A stretch of DNA of 64,000 nucleotides from Topomyia yanbarensis (Eukaryota; Arthropoda; Insecta; Diptera; Culicidae): NCBI RefSeq assembly GCF_030247195.1, contig NC_080670.1, positions 36,423,934 to 36,487,933 on the forward strand, in the 5' to 3' direction. Both the position numbers and the translations under genes were made by a program. Shown piece by piece: positions 11,862 through 24,061 of this stretch. Numbering within the stretch: the first letter of the stretch is position 1; every line of letters begins with the position of its first letter. The notes below the pieces were generated by a model. The model was not told the origin of the DNA, ran no database searches, and saw only the letters and a list, made by a program, of their open reading frames with translations.

Positions 11862-12225
11862 CACAGAAAATATTTAAAAAACGTGTGTAAACATTTGAAT
11901 TAATATACGATAAACTCTAGCGCCGCCACACCAAACTATCCCAACTATCCGTCAAATCCATTCCGGAACCGGTTCGAAATCCTGAATGGATTCAGTATGG
12001 AATCTTGCTCAAAGAAAACAACCGATTCCGACTCTATCGGTTCATGCATTTGAGCTGGAATTCATACTGGAAATCCGAACCGGTTCCGGATTAGTTTGAC
12101 TGGGTAGAGGAATAACCGCTGTCAATTCTGTCGAACTCGAACTGGTTTGGATATCCCAACTACCTTCGAAACCGTTAGAGATTTTACACAAGTTGAATGC
12201 TGAAGATGGACGTCTGTTCTCTGTG
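11862..12225. mobile_element. MITE with 7-bp TSD carrying a nested palindrome
   Basis: The ends CACAGAAAATATTT and GTCTGTTCTCTGTG are flanked by GTTATAC at 11855-11861 and 12226-12232. The right end and the TGTGTAAAC box match the MITE at 8065-8338. Inside, 11944-12113 is an imperfect palindrome built on CCGGAACCGGTTCG / GAACCGGTTCCGG. That is a different repeat family, also seen as a fragment at 5052, and it explains the extra length of this copy. Confidence 0.82.
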
Positions 12226-12384
12226 GTTATACCAACGGTAGATTCTTATTGGAAGATTTTGAAACACTCTTTTAATATTTTTCCATTTCTTAGAACTGGC
12301 ATGTAGTTGAGTCGATTGGTCTATTCAACCTGTTTTCAATTAGGATTTGTCTCTACCATAAGACCAATTTAGTATACTAGAAAA

Positions 12385-12657
12385 GACCTGTTCATCCGGC
12401 GCGGTTCCGCCGAAACCGATTTTAGTCCGCCTGAACCACTGTGCCCCATCTGGTCGTTCACTGGTCGACGTTCGTCGCTCGTGCTGCCGCCTGAATCTGG
12501 GTCAAGGAGAGTTACTCAGCCGATGCTTATCGAAAGGAAGCTTTTACTATAATATGTATACACTTAGCAGGTCGTCTCGGCGGAGCTCTGCTGGGATTTC
12601 CCCCGGTGCGTTTGGCTGCGCCGAAGAGCAGTGCTCAGATGAGGGGTGAAAGTAAGT
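12385..12657 (+). other. GC-rich island ending in a consensus splice donor
   Basis: About 260 bp far richer in C, G and CpG than the surrounding sequence, ending GGGGTGAAA followed by GTAAGT at 12652-12657, a perfect 5' splice-site hexamer. No frame is open across it, so if it is an exon it would be a noncoding first exon. An alternative is a decayed repeat UTR. This is an inference from composition plus one donor site. Confidence 0.25.
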
Positions 12658-13261
12658 TGATTATTGTGTATGGTGGATCAATATCAATTGTAATTTCCGG
12701 TCACTGAGGATTTAATTGAGACGAATGACATGGAACAAGGATTGCCGACGAAAGCCGGAACCTATCTTCTAATTAGCGATTATAGTGATTATAATTGTAG
12801 CACAATTTAATTAAATTCTTCTGTAGTAAAAGTATCGTCCGGTGCCAACACTGAAAATATAAATTCGCAAATATAATGAAATTGAGCATGCAATGCACGA
12901 GTTAATTCGTCGTTTTCTGCATTGTAAATAGTATAGTTTTGGATAAACTTTAAGATGTTTTGCTAACAAGGTTAAAAAGACACACACATTTAGGAGTGCA
13001 CTTTTTTACTAACAAACCCTTTATTATGCGCAACTGATACAATGGGAAGCAATCAACAGTGGGACTGAATTTAACATACCATTTTGTGGAATTGATCATA
13101 TACGTGCTATATATTGGGTTCAGCGGTATTGTATTCCTATTACGGTGAACTACAAGCATATCAGAGTATCCCGGGACAAGATACTCATTTGAATAAGACA
13201 TTGGACAGAGTGCCAAAATTCCACACAGTCGACCGTCGATTCATTTCACTATATATTGAAA
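12658..13261. other. Stretch without gene
   Basis: The 88-residue minus frame (12950-13216) has no motif. Nothing else recognised. Confidence 0.35.
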
Positions 13262-13263
13262 TA

Positions 13264-13586
13264 GGGTTACTGTGCCCTAATTCATCTTAGCACCTCTATT
13301 CATCCCACCCATTTGAACACATTAGTTAGAGCAGTATCTGCTCTCTCTATTCAACGCATTAGCTCAAATGGTAGGACGAATAAGGGTGCTTTGTACTCGA
13401 CTTTTCGCTTCGCTTAAACGCAACAATTTTACATTTTCACAGCGAGATTTTTTTATTATACTGCTTCTTAGGAACGAAGCAACAATGTTGATAGCGCTTT
13501 AAGAGCAATCCAATCACTGAAAGCCGAGTTATCAGCGAAAGAGTGTGACATCCCGACTAGTGAGATGAATAAGGGCTCGTCCACCC
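13264..13586. repeat. TAGGG-type MITE
   Basis: The left end GGGTTACTGTGCCCTAATTC and the right end GATGAATAAGGGCTCGTCCACCC form imperfect inverted termini between TA dinucleotides (13262-13263, 13587-13588). Internally CATCCCACCCATTTGA pairs with TCAAATGGTAGGACGAATA. A decayed left end of the same family is at about 49902-49960. Confidence 0.65.
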
Positions 13587-13588
13587 TA

Positions 13589-15019
13589 CCAAACTAATAT
13601 TTTCACATATCACAAGAAATCAAACCACAACTGACACCACAATGTCACGTGACGGGCGGAACCAAATAGCATCCGCGAGCTTCGACGTGTGGAATGTGGC
13701 ACCACAACCGGAAAGGTCGATTACACACACCATAGCAAAGTGCGATTCAAATCAATCTTGTTACCGCCTTTCTTCGCTAGCATATCTGCTCTTTGTTTAC
13801 AAACTCCGCACCGCGATCTGCTGTAGCTCTCGGTGTGAGTGTAGGTTTGTTCCAGTACACGGAAGTCACTCCGGAGTAAACAGGAGCAAAAAATCTTTGC
13901 TCCTTTTTACTCCGGTTTGCTACCAGAAGAAGAAAAAAGAGAAGAAGAGAGTACAGGAACGATTTTCTCCGGAGTACTTCCAGTTTCTCCTGGTACTGGA
14001 ACAGACCTTGTGTCTCTGCTTGTGCGGTTGGCTCTGAAGAAAGTGAAATCGATTATCACTTTCTTCAATGTCAATTCCTCGTGAAATAAGTGCCATCTTT
14101 TGTTTGTTTTACTAATCGGTTTCTTACGCGAGTGCTGCCAGGCGACATCCAACTGACAACAGGTTGACTGATGTAATTACATCAGTGGTTGGGTATATCA
14201 CCCCACAATGGTGGGCTTCCTGTTTGAATAAGATTGCCCCATTCGCTTGGTCGGCGTCGTTAGAAAATTGACCGCGAAAATGGAATGGGCCGACGTGACG
14301 AGGTGTTCGCTTCTTACCAACCAAACCGCAACCTGTTTGTGATTAATTTGGTAGCATCGGTCTTACCTATTGCTCTGAGCCGCTCGTAAATGCGTGAATC
14401 GTAAAGGCAGACGCAAAACATCCCGTTTTAGACTTTCACGTTAATTGAGATGTGTGATGAGTAAAAGCGAAAGCCGCATAGACGGCACGAAATTGTCACA
14501 ACAGACTAAGAAAGGTAGCCTAACGCTAGATGTTTTTTATGGTAATTATTTGTCTCCATTGAATCTTTACGACGCGCGATAAAGGTGCATAATACGGCAA
14601 TAACTTGCTCACGGTTTTTGTGTGGTTTTGACATGGTACATGAAAAAACATTGCCACTGGAATATACTTTTTCGCTCTATGGTTATATTTTGCGGACGCC
14701 TATGACCGACACTCCGGATTAAAGCAGCACAGCTTGGATTCCATATAGAATTTCCTATTTTCCTATCACTATAATCGCTAATTTATCAATTGTTTATCAA
14801 TAACAACGATTACTAGTGGCTATATCTTTCACTTGAGCACTAGCGGTTATAAAAATTATCCATAAAACCGAAGTTATTGCAAGTAATCTGTTTGTAATGG
14901 TAAAAAATGATATTATAATGTATCTTCATGGTCTTGAAATATTTTTGAAAAATAATAAAACCTATTGCTTTAGACCACTATAATTTTGCTGCAATTTAAT
15001 TATTGTAAACTAGAATCTG
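13589..15019. other. Stretch without firm gene; hairpin at 13871-13915
   Basis: A 131-residue plus frame (13642-14037) opens with ATG, but it is Cys/Lys-rich, has no domain, and its 3' part overlaps an 81-residue minus frame. At 13871-13915 a 20-bp stem (CCGGAGTAAACAGGAGCAAA and its near-complement) closes a 5-base loop. The stem motif ACTCCGG recurs near 13968. No other support for a gene. Confidence 0.35.
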
Positions 15020-17118
15020 CACGCAAACGAAAAACTACCTAAAATTGAGTACTTTTGACTCGATCGATCTAACTCTGGGTATCGTGCAGGAAGGTAAAAT
15101 TACACTGATAGAATATATTCGTAAATCGCTATGCATTAGTTTCGTACAGATAATTTTCATAAAATATACGAATTTTTCGTACATATTATGAATCGTTCGT
15201 AGTTCTATTGAAACACATTTATTTTTTATTGCGAGTTTTTCGTGAAAACCACGAAACGACTTTCGTTGGCTTATTACGAAACAGCTTCGTTCGGCAAACG
15301 AATTGTTCGCTGCTATGTACGAATATCTTTATAATATTTACGAGCACCATTCGTCGAACCGTCAACGTCAACAGAGCTTCAATGTGGAGTCATTGTTGCT
15401 ATACGTCAGATAATTGTTGATGTTCACGACGGTCTCGGTCTGACTATTTAGTAGACGTATCCGTGTCCGCCGGTTTCAGGAAGATTTTCTAAACCTCTTC
15501 CACTTCTAGTTGATCCAGAATCCGGAGCAGTACGGATTCAGTTGAGCCATCGCTCGATGGTTTTGCATGAATAATTTTGAGTTTTTCTCTGCCGGAGCAA
15601 TGTAAAAGAATATGCTATTAAATACGAAAACTTCTCTTAGATGAACGAAATGAATTCGTGCGACCAACGAGATTGTTCGTAATATACATAGACCTTTATT
15701 AAAATAAACAAAACATTTCTTTTCATTCACGAAAATTAATGTCGTTTTCAACGACAACATTCGTGCAATGTACAGTAAATAAGTAAAATTCACGAAAACT
15801 TTCGTTCATCAAGCGACCATTTCTTCATATCACAATAAAATCGGTTTTGCCAGATCTGTTTTTTTAACTAAAAAAAATCGATCGATCCCAAAAGATCGAA
15901 TGAAAAATTAGGAGATAATAAATAAATAATAAAATTTTTCTAAGATGAACGAAATGAATTCGTGCGACCAACGAAGTCGTTCGTAATATACACAAACATT
16001 TATTGAAATAAACGAGTGATTTCATTTCATTCACGAAAAATAATGTCGTTATCAACGATAACATTCGTGCCATGTACACTAGATAAGTAAAAGTTACCAA
16101 AACTTTTGTTCATCAAGCGTCCATTTCTTCACACCACAATCTTTCTAGTCCTTAATAATGAAGTTAAAATAGAATCGAATTTGCCAGATCGATCTTTTTA
16201 ATTAATAAAAAATCAGTGCTGTTAAACATTGATCCTAAAAGATCGAATGCGACAAACGAAACCGTTTGTAATATACATAAACGATTATTAAAATACACGA
16301 AACATTTCGTTTCGTTCACGAAAAATAATGTCGTTATCAACGATTACATTCGTGCAATGTAAAACAAATAAGTAAAATTTACGAAAACTTTCGTTCATCA
16401 AGCGGCCATGTCTTCGTACCACAATAAAATCGATTTGGCCGCATCGATTTTTTTAAATAAAAAAATCTATGTTGTCAAACATCGATCCCAAAAGATCGAC
16501 TGAAAACAATAAGAGGATAATAAATACGAACACTTTTCTAAGATAAACGAAATGAATTCGTGCGACCAACGAAATCGTTCGTAATATACACACACGTTTA
16601 TTAAAATAAACAAAACATTTCGCTTTATTCACGAAAAATAATGTCGTTATCAACGATAACATTCGTGCAGTATACATTAAACGTGTAAAATTTACGAAAG
16701 ATTTCATTCACCAAGCGGCCATTCTTCTTCATGAAATGAACGAAACCTACTATTTAGAATGCACGAAAATACTTCGTTGCAGAAAACGACGAATGAATTC
16801 GTGCATTTTATGATCGATTTCATAATATTTAAGAATTTATATTATCAGTGTAGGTAAACCGTGTTGAAGGTAGTTTCCATTTAACTACGGCAAAAATCAT
16901 AACTTAGCCTTGAGTTCAATTTACTTAAATTTAAGTTGAATGTACCTAATTTTGAGTATACCCCAAACAACTCAAAAGTATCTTACTGCACGGAAGACCT
17001 CGACTGAGTCGAATCTCTCGTTTTGTTTTTGACAACACTAATAAGTACGAATGCGACGCACAACTCAAAAGTAAGTTAAAATAACTTATTCTGCGGGTTG
17101 TTTTATTTTTGCGTGTGT
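15020..17118. mobile_element. Outer MITE split by the CACTGATA element
   Basis: CACGCAAACGAAAAACTACC at 15020 and its inverted relative at 17096-17115 (ending TTTTATTTTTGCGTG) look like the two ends of a small element interrupted by the TA-flanked element at 15103-16850. AGGTAAAA on the left side of the insertion and AGGTAAACC on the right support reading them as one interrupted unit. The boundary match is imperfect, so this is an inference. Confidence 0.4.
15103..16850. mobile_element. CACTGATA element with internal ~300-bp tandem array
   Basis: The ends CACTGATAGAATATATTC and the inverse of CACTGATAATATAAATTC are bounded by TA (15101-15102, 16851-16852). The interior holds about four copies of a ~300-bp unit, each starting near GAATTCGTGCGACCAACGA (about 15653, 15957, 16250 partial, 16556). 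Each continues into CACGAAAA.TAATGTCGTT. The unit contains a similar minus-strand frame (65-95 codons, sharing ARMLSL.TTL.FVNE) in at least three copies. These frames are a by-product of the repeat; none has a known domain. A second copy of this element, broken by insertions, lies at 25305-32529. Confidence 0.7.
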
Positions 17119-17223
17119 GTTATAGAGTCCCGTGCAGAGGAATGCACAACACTGCATAAAATTGTGACTACTTCTTTGTTTCTGGAACCCACAGTTCTTG
17201 ATGTATAGACGTAGGATTTTATT

Positions 17224-17403
17224 TATGCATCGATAGCATACATTTCTATCTGCCTCTCGTTTCTTCTGCTGTAAATTTTATGCATTGGACATATTCGGTC
17301 TATCCACTCATTGAATGCTTACTAGAATTTTAATGCATGAAAATGCATAAAAATCACAGCAGAAGAAAAGAGACGGGAATAGAAATTATGCTAACTATGC
17401 ATA
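17224..17403. repeat. Inverted repeat, about 62-bp arms
   Basis: Arm 17224-17286 (TATGCATCGATAGCATACAT to TTTATGCAT) pairs with 17342-17403 (AATGCATAAAAATCACAGCA to CTATGCATA). It probably belongs to a slightly larger MITE beginning near the GAATGCACAACACTGCATA box at 17141. No TSD resolved. Confidence 0.55.
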
Positions 17404-17420
17404 TTTTTGTTTCTCAGTGT

Positions 17421-18859
17421 ACAATATATAACTTTAATTTCTAGGACAATTTTTCAGAAGGGCTTTACCGCAACTTCATGCTTCCGAACAAATCAGGATT
17501 GATATTTTTCGAAACGTTTTTACTTCCTATTTTTGTGCGCAAAAAGCTGGAAATCTAATTTAAAGGCCAAAACAACATGGCAAGTAAATGCATCGTTATA
17601 ATCATGCACATTCTAAGAAAAAAATGTTTCGATGCTGAAATACGGGAAAATGTATATTAAGCCTTTTCCATATGTTAGTTTATCTTTGCGCCCTTCGTTG
17701 CCATCCTTTTACAATCACCTGTGTTGCTGCGGCTTTGGCATGAGCCTTGTTTTCAATTCTTTCTGCTAATACGGCCGCTGATTTTTTTTGTTGATCAAGG
17801 CATGTATCAAGAGAGAGACACATTACAAACAAGTTCTACTAGGAAAAAGCATGCGAATATAAGGAATTGTTGGTGCTTTGCGTGGAGAACGATTGGAATT
17901 TGGCGGACGAAAACAAACTAAGGAGGAATAACGACGAGCGAAACGAACTGGCCTGTGAGAAACAGTAGCGGGATGAGCCAGAATAGGATAAAGTTAACAT
18001 GGAGAAAAGACTGATTCAGAATCACGAGCTATATGTTTATTCATTTACAGCATCGAAGGTCATCTGCTGGCGGAAAAAAGATGGGTAGGTAATGTCAGAG
18101 ACATAACCGAAGTGAAGTAGAATACACTTAGGCTGGTAATTCGTTTGCTGTAATTTTTACTATCTTTTGCATGGTTACATTAAATTCAGCTATCAAGTAT
18201 TTCCGTTATTTATATATTACCTATACGTACATTACTTGCGATGCGTTTATGCAAATGGAATTTCGGTCCTACTTCCAAACTTGCAAACGTCCGCCCGAAC
18301 ACATGTGTTGCAAAATTCAACTGCTAGGTTTGTTCCAAAATTTCCAGTGGGTAATTATGTTTCAAGTGGATTTTACTACCTTCACTACTCACATTATTGA
18401 ATATTTCATTACACATATGTATAATCGGATCAAAAGGCATTCGTTTAGCTGCTTTATTTTAGAAATAGGCCACTTTAAAGCATGGCATGCACAAATGAAA
18501 TAAATTAAAGGCCAAATCGGATAACAAATACTATTTGGACTCACTGGAAGTTAAACTCACTCCACATTTAAAAACCAGTAGATGGGCATTTGCGCGTGGA
18601 ATGTCAACATTAGAGAGTTCAGCCGAATGTCCTATAAAAATAATATATTCAAACCTTAACCAACCAGGTTTCTTCGCAATAACCCTGCAATTGTCACGTA
18701 TGATATTAACCGACAACAAATGTAGTACCAGGACATTACTTTTAACGGAGCATTTCACTTGTAGAGCAGTGAAATTCGCAAACAAAATATATAAAATGAA
18801 AATCCCGTTTCACTTTTCCCATTTTGCCCCCAGAATTAAGCAATCAACAGAAACTTATA
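17421..18859. other. Long stretch without gene
   Basis: Overlapping frames of up to 112 residues occur on both strands (18171-18503 plus, 18535-18873 plus, 18531-18785 minus). They overlap each other and show no motif, so none is called. Confidence 0.35.
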
Positions 18860-19147
18860 GGGATCATCCATAAATGACGTAGCATTATATGGGGGAGGGG
18901 GGAGTTTTGTATTTTGTGATGATGTGTGACGACAGTGGGGTAGGGGGTCATGTCATGCTACGTAGCTTTTTTAAAGGGGAATAGAATAGAATTTTTAAAA
19001 AAATTTACGGGGACAAGGGGGGGCAGAGTTACCGTCAAGCTACGTAATTACCAGGGGGTATTAAGAGGTTTGTGACGAAATGCTACGATGGGGGAGGGGG
19101 GTGTTAAAAATCACTCAAAAAATGCTACGTCATTTATGGATCATCCC
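18860..19147. mobile_element. MITE with CCATAAATGACGTAGCAT ends
   Basis: GGGATCATCCATAAATGACG at left and CGTCATTTATGGATCATCCC at right are near-perfect inverted ends of about 27 bp. The 288-bp body is G-rich on the plus strand (GGGGGAGGGGGG-type runs). The flanks share ATA, so a 2-4 bp TSD is possible. The same terminus is widespread in arthropod genomes. No transposase. Confidence 0.85.
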
Positions 19148-19425
19148 ATATCAGTATTCAACAAACCAACATAATCTCCTTCAAATCGTCAATCGCAGCC
19201 ACAATACCGTTTGCTAGAAGAAAACTAATAAAAGAGCACACTCCTTCGCAGTGCACTCTGGATCGCGCGCCGTGGTGAATTTATTTGAGAACGCCACACA
19301 TAATTCAAAGAGCAAGAGAGCGGACCCCACCGTCAGCGAACACGTTTATTTAGCTCCGAAAGATAGAGCGTTCTGTTTTTTCTGTGGTCTGTGATCATTG
19401 TATGCATAAAACAGGCGTGCCTGTA

Positions 19426-20492
19426 GGGGAACTGGGGGTAAGACGGACATGTTAAGGATATACTCAAATAAAACATAGTAAAAGCATGTTTTTGTCAACA
19501 TGTAATACTCTATGTTGTAGCTCCATATGTTGGCTTTCGAATGCCCAGAGGGATTATGTTACAAAAATCAACAAATATTTTTTTTGAAAGAAATAGAAAA
19601 CAAAGAAATATCAGCACTTTTTCTAGGCTGCGGGTGAAACGGACATATGATGGGGGTAAGACGAACATGTCGCCAAAAGGATGATCACAATACAAAATAT
19701 TGAAATTTTGGTAAAATTGGGTAACGGTAACGGTTTTGGGGTTCGATTTAAAGTTGAAGCAAATGATGTATTTTCTAACATCGTTTTTTCCGTTGTCATA
19801 AAGATAGCTATACAATCAGTTCCAATGATCAGTCACAATCATTTATACAAAAGTGGAAAGTTATATATTAAATGCGCAATTGGTAACAACAGTTCCTCGA
19901 TTATACTCAGCCAGAGTATGGAACCTGCACAAAGTCGTCTACCTTTGCCAGGTTCTAGGAATTCCGTATTTAGCCTCGGTCACATTAACGTACATCTTAC
20001 ATGTGAGACTTCAGTTAACTGGATGGTTCTGCCCGTTTGACTGCTAGAATTTCGTTTCTACACGCGAGACATTCATATAAGGATGAATCAATACAATTAA
20101 TCAAGACTGGCCGTCTTGCCCCACCAGTACACATATTTTTTAAACGCATGCACTTATTTACTCGTATATGAACGTACCTGTTATTTTCCACGAGGATGTC
20201 ATTTAAGAGTTACATTATCGAAATAAAAGTAAAAATTCGCGAAAAAATTGGTTTTTTCCTCGATAAACCTTAAAATCAGAAACGTAAAAGTTACATCCGC
20301 ACGAAGATGCACTACTGATTATCAATGTTTGCTTAATTTTTTCGCGTTTAACAGTATTCAAGGCCTACTGAGTGCTTCATAATTCAAGGATATTTATAAA
20401 AAGAGGGTACTCATATAATGCAATTGAATTTTATATGTTATATGTCTAAAATAACCATGTGTCCGTCTTACCCCACCTATCCACAGTTCCCC
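19426..20492. mobile_element. Non-autonomous TA-flanked element, GTAAGACGGAC boxes
   Basis: GGGGAACTGGGGGTAAGACG and the inverted GTCTTACCCCACCTATCCAC...CCCC are its ends, flanked by TA (19424-19425, 20493-20494). Inner copies of the same box occur at about 19650 and 20108 (CCGTCTTGCCCCACC), so the terminal motif is repeated inside. About 1.07 kb. Overlapping frames up to 119 residues are present but lack transposase motifs. Confidence 0.72.
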
Positions 20493-20494
20493 TA

Positions 20495-21835
20495 CATCAT
20501 TGAAATGATGCCTGGCGGCAGTCATGGAATATATTGCTTCGAGCTGACGGTATGTAGCAACTACTACGAGGTCAGAAAGCAAACTGACGATTTTTTTTCT
20601 TATGTGCTGCTTTTATATGTGAGTTGGATGCAAAGAGGCGGTCCTAGCAATGCTCTCTGCTTGGTTGAATTGTTCGAAACAATCAGCGCTAATGATTACC
20701 ACTTTCACAAAATACATTATTTTTATTATTTATAGTAATAGTACATTTTACGGAATCAAATACAATATACGTGGCAGAGCTGCAAATTTTCAACAGTTTG
20801 TTTTGAACTTGGAGGAGAAAAAATTCTCAAATCATGCCCTACTATGTTCAATTCGCAGTTGTTCGTTTCCATTATTCATTCAAACAGCCGACCTGCTCAA
20901 TCATTTTCCATTCATTTTCAATTTCATTGACCCTGTGAATATCTCTTTACCGGGTATTGACTAGGTTTTTCAAGCAAAACTACTCTGAACATAGTTCTTA
21001 CTGTCCATGTAAGCTTGAAAACGCAAAACATGACGACATTTAACCTAAACTGGCCTCTACAGAGCAGATGACAGCTTTGGTTGGTGAATGAAAAAGCATC
21101 AATTTGAAATGAAGACCTACGATTCAGTTATGAAAATCCCGCCAACTTGAAAGTAAATGATTGAGGGAGGCTTTGAATTTGAATCATGGTTGGGTTTGAT
21201 TGAACTGAAAGTTGGCATTTGAAAATGAAAATTTGCACCACTGATACGTGCACATATTTCCGATCAGATAGTGCAAAAATATAGCGATTTCTATCAGTAC
21301 AACAGAAGTTATTCGCATTTGAAAACTGGGAAAATATCAAAGCAGAAACTTTGAAACGGGACCCCTATATTGAAACGTTAGAAGTAGTCTACTTTAAAAT
21401 CATTTGTTATTCAACGACCGTACTACAAACAGGGATACCAAGTGTTTTTCCAAGAAGTCTGTAATAATTCTCGAAAAAGTCTGGAGTTGTCTGGATAGCA
21501 ATTCTCAATCATGCAACTAGAAAACGAATTGATTTACGTAACTGAGCCTGTGTAAATGTTTTTCGTTGCACTAGAGAGGATATATTAAAAATACAGTTGA
21601 TGAGTAATAACGATATTGTCGCATTGTTGGCATTTTGCCGATTATTCAATATTAATATTTATGACGAATATCACGGTAATAGGAGAAAGCTAGTCGGTAA
21701 GTTTATAATGTTCAGACTTTGCATCTATCGCTTATATAAAATGAGAAAGTAGAAATCGATCGATGGCTTTGTAATGTTTAAAATGCGTTTAAATTTGCTC
21801 GTATTTATTTGTTTCATAAAAGTTATTTAGTATGT
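20495..21835. other. Long stretch without gene
   Basis: Frames of about 105 residues (20418-20735, 20650-20964) overlap one another and are unrecognised. Words such as TTCATTTTCAATTTCATTGA near 20912 recall the body of the hAT MITEs at 2576 and 23789, but no ends were found. Confidence 0.3.
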
Positions 21836-21843
21836 ACATTTCT

Positions 21844-23747
21844 CAGTGGCGTAGCCAGGGGGGGGTTTTGGGGGTTAAAAACCCCCCCCCCCAAACCAAA
21901 ATTAATTGGATTGAAAAAAAAATTGATACTGACGAATTTAATTTAATATTCCACAAAATATTTTTGGAAAAATATTCTCTGATCACTACATTGAGAACTG
22001 TGTTTAAAGCGTCATGAGAACTTTTGGAAAATTGTGGGAAGGGGATCTTGTAACTTATCTCTTAGCCAAAATCCCATAGTTTTCAAATTACTTCAATGTA
22101 AAATAAAATAACTGTCTGAATTATTATGAGCTCATTTTTGGAAAGATGTTTCATTATATGGATTAGAGACAATTTTTCGAATGGGAATTTAAATTTGAAT
22201 AGGTTGATTGCATATAAAACGTAAGCTTGTTTACCGAAAATTTGCATACATTTCAACATTTGCGAAAATGTATTTTTTTAGATTGTGTAGAGTTTAGACA
22301 ACAATTCAATATGGTTGACAACAAAAATAACATTTCTGAAACTAGTTGAAAGCTGATGTAATTTTGTCTCTAGTAGGTCAGGATCGGTTTTATGAGCATT
22401 GGATTTTTGTTGTATTATCAACTATATGAATAGCCTCTTAGTAGGATGCAATGAATGGCGTACTAAAATTTGGTGTACTATGTACTGCAAGTTGTGAGGT
22501 TGACTAATGAAGAAAAGTAAAATTAATGCTCGATAAATTTTTAACAGTCACGATCACATTCATTCGAAACTGCCAAATTTCGATGTTAACATTGAAGAAT
22601 TTCAAAACGTAAAACTGTTCATCTGCTGATAGAATAATTTTGACGGTTAATCCTCCTAGAAGTAATTATAGAGAAGAATTACTCTTCAAGCAAATTTGGG
22701 TCGAGACTTAATGTCTCCAGCAAAGTTTTCGAAAGTGCTATTTCAAACAACTTTGTCAAAGACATAAATATCCCACATATTCAGAGTATTGAAATATAGT
22801 AGTAGAAAACCTTTACAACAAGCTAGTCTGAAATTACTGTATTTGATAAATCTCTTCTGTGGAAATTAAAAAATAAATTCACATTGCGTTCAAGGTGCCT
22901 TTGAAGCTTACAAAAAAAATAAGGGAACTGGATTTAAAACAAATAATTCCCAGATATTAAAAGGACTCAAAAACACAAAGAGTGATTCCATTTTCAGGAG
23001 CTAGCTTCAATTCGGCGCTAGCTTAGTCCGCCCACCAAGTTAGTGTCGGATTCTGATGATATGAAGTCGAAACGCAAGTTTCAGTTCCATCCATCCATAA
23101 TTTAGTTATAGGTTTTGTGTTCTCAACTCGCAATGATTGTTTCAAACAATTTTATCCGTGGCGCAGAAAAAAATAGTTTTCACCTAAATGTTTCTTCACT
23201 AAGAAGAAATATAGCAGGCCCAGTCCATTTAAATCCCTATATGTTGAATTCATGTAGCCTTCATATTTTCAACAAAATTGTTTGAAATGACATTATCAAA
23301 AACTTTGCTGAAGGCACCATGTCTCTTAATATTTTTGAAAAATTAATTCACCATAATTACCTCTATGAGAATTAATCACTAAAATTTCTGTATCAAAGCA
23401 GGCGCTGTTTTATGTTGATAACTTCCCGAAGTTATCAAACCTTCAAAGTCAGGGATTATTGGGATCAGGGATGAACGTTGAAAATTTTTTAGATCATTTA
23501 TCCCACTTTAAAAGATCGCAATTTTTGACTACATTGACATATTATACAAGAAAATAATCTATAGAGGTTTGAAAACTGTTCCATGTTGATCCTTCTTGTT
23601 TGTAGACTGGAATGACGTCTGTTAGACTACTTATGTTTTTGAGTTTTCAATAATTTATCAAACTCATATTAAATTTTAAGATTTTTTCAAAAAATTTGCG
23701 AGTTTCATCAAAACCCCCTCCAAACCAAATTTCTGGCTACGCCACTG
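21844..23747. mobile_element. 1.9-kb non-autonomous hAT element, perfect 8-bp TSD
   Basis: The ends CAGTGGCGTAGCCAG and CTGGCTACGCCACTG are perfectly inverted and flanked by ACATTTCT at 21836-21843 and 23748-23755. CAGTGGCGTAGCCAG is a terminus I associate with hAT elements in arthropods. Just inside the left end, runs of G and C around a TTTTGGGGG...CCCCC core can fold back. No frame reaches transposase length and no DDE/hATC motif is seen, so it depends on a transposase elsewhere. Confidence 0.9.
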
Positions 23748-23788
23748 ACATTTCTTTATATATCAAGTCTTCTCCTAATAATATCAGC

Positions 23789-24053
23789 CAGAGTTAAAAA
23801 TAATCGAAGCTTTTTTTTGACGGCTGAAAATGAACCTGATGCGACTCGTGGTTAATAGAAAAAATATTCATTCAAAAATCCATAATATCAAAAATATTGG
23901 CTTCGTGGAATAATCGGAGACGAATGAAAACCTGCATGGATGAATGGGCGGTTTATTCGTTTGACGTTTTCAGCTGCGTCAGTGAATATTGAAAATGAAT
24001 GCTGCTGAATATGATCAATATTCATTCAATGAATTTGAATATTTTAAACTCTG
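23789..24053. mobile_element. Non-autonomous hAT MITE, sibling of 2576-2980
   Basis: The ends CAGAGTTAAAAATA and TTTAAACTCTG match the element at 2576-2980, in opposite orientation and with an internal deletion (265 versus 405 bp). Shared inner boxes include GAAAATGAACCTGATGCGAC and TTCAGCTGCGTCAGTGA. The flanks ATATCAGC (23781-23788) and GCATCAGC (24054-24061) match at 6 of 8 bases, consistent with a decayed 8-bp TSD. Confidence 0.82.
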
Positions 24054-24061
24054 GCATCAGC

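Noticed and set aside
13642..14037. 131-residue plus frame as a gene
   Set aside because: Low-complexity Lys/Cys-rich content, no domain, overlapped by an opposite frame, and a hairpin repeat lies within it.
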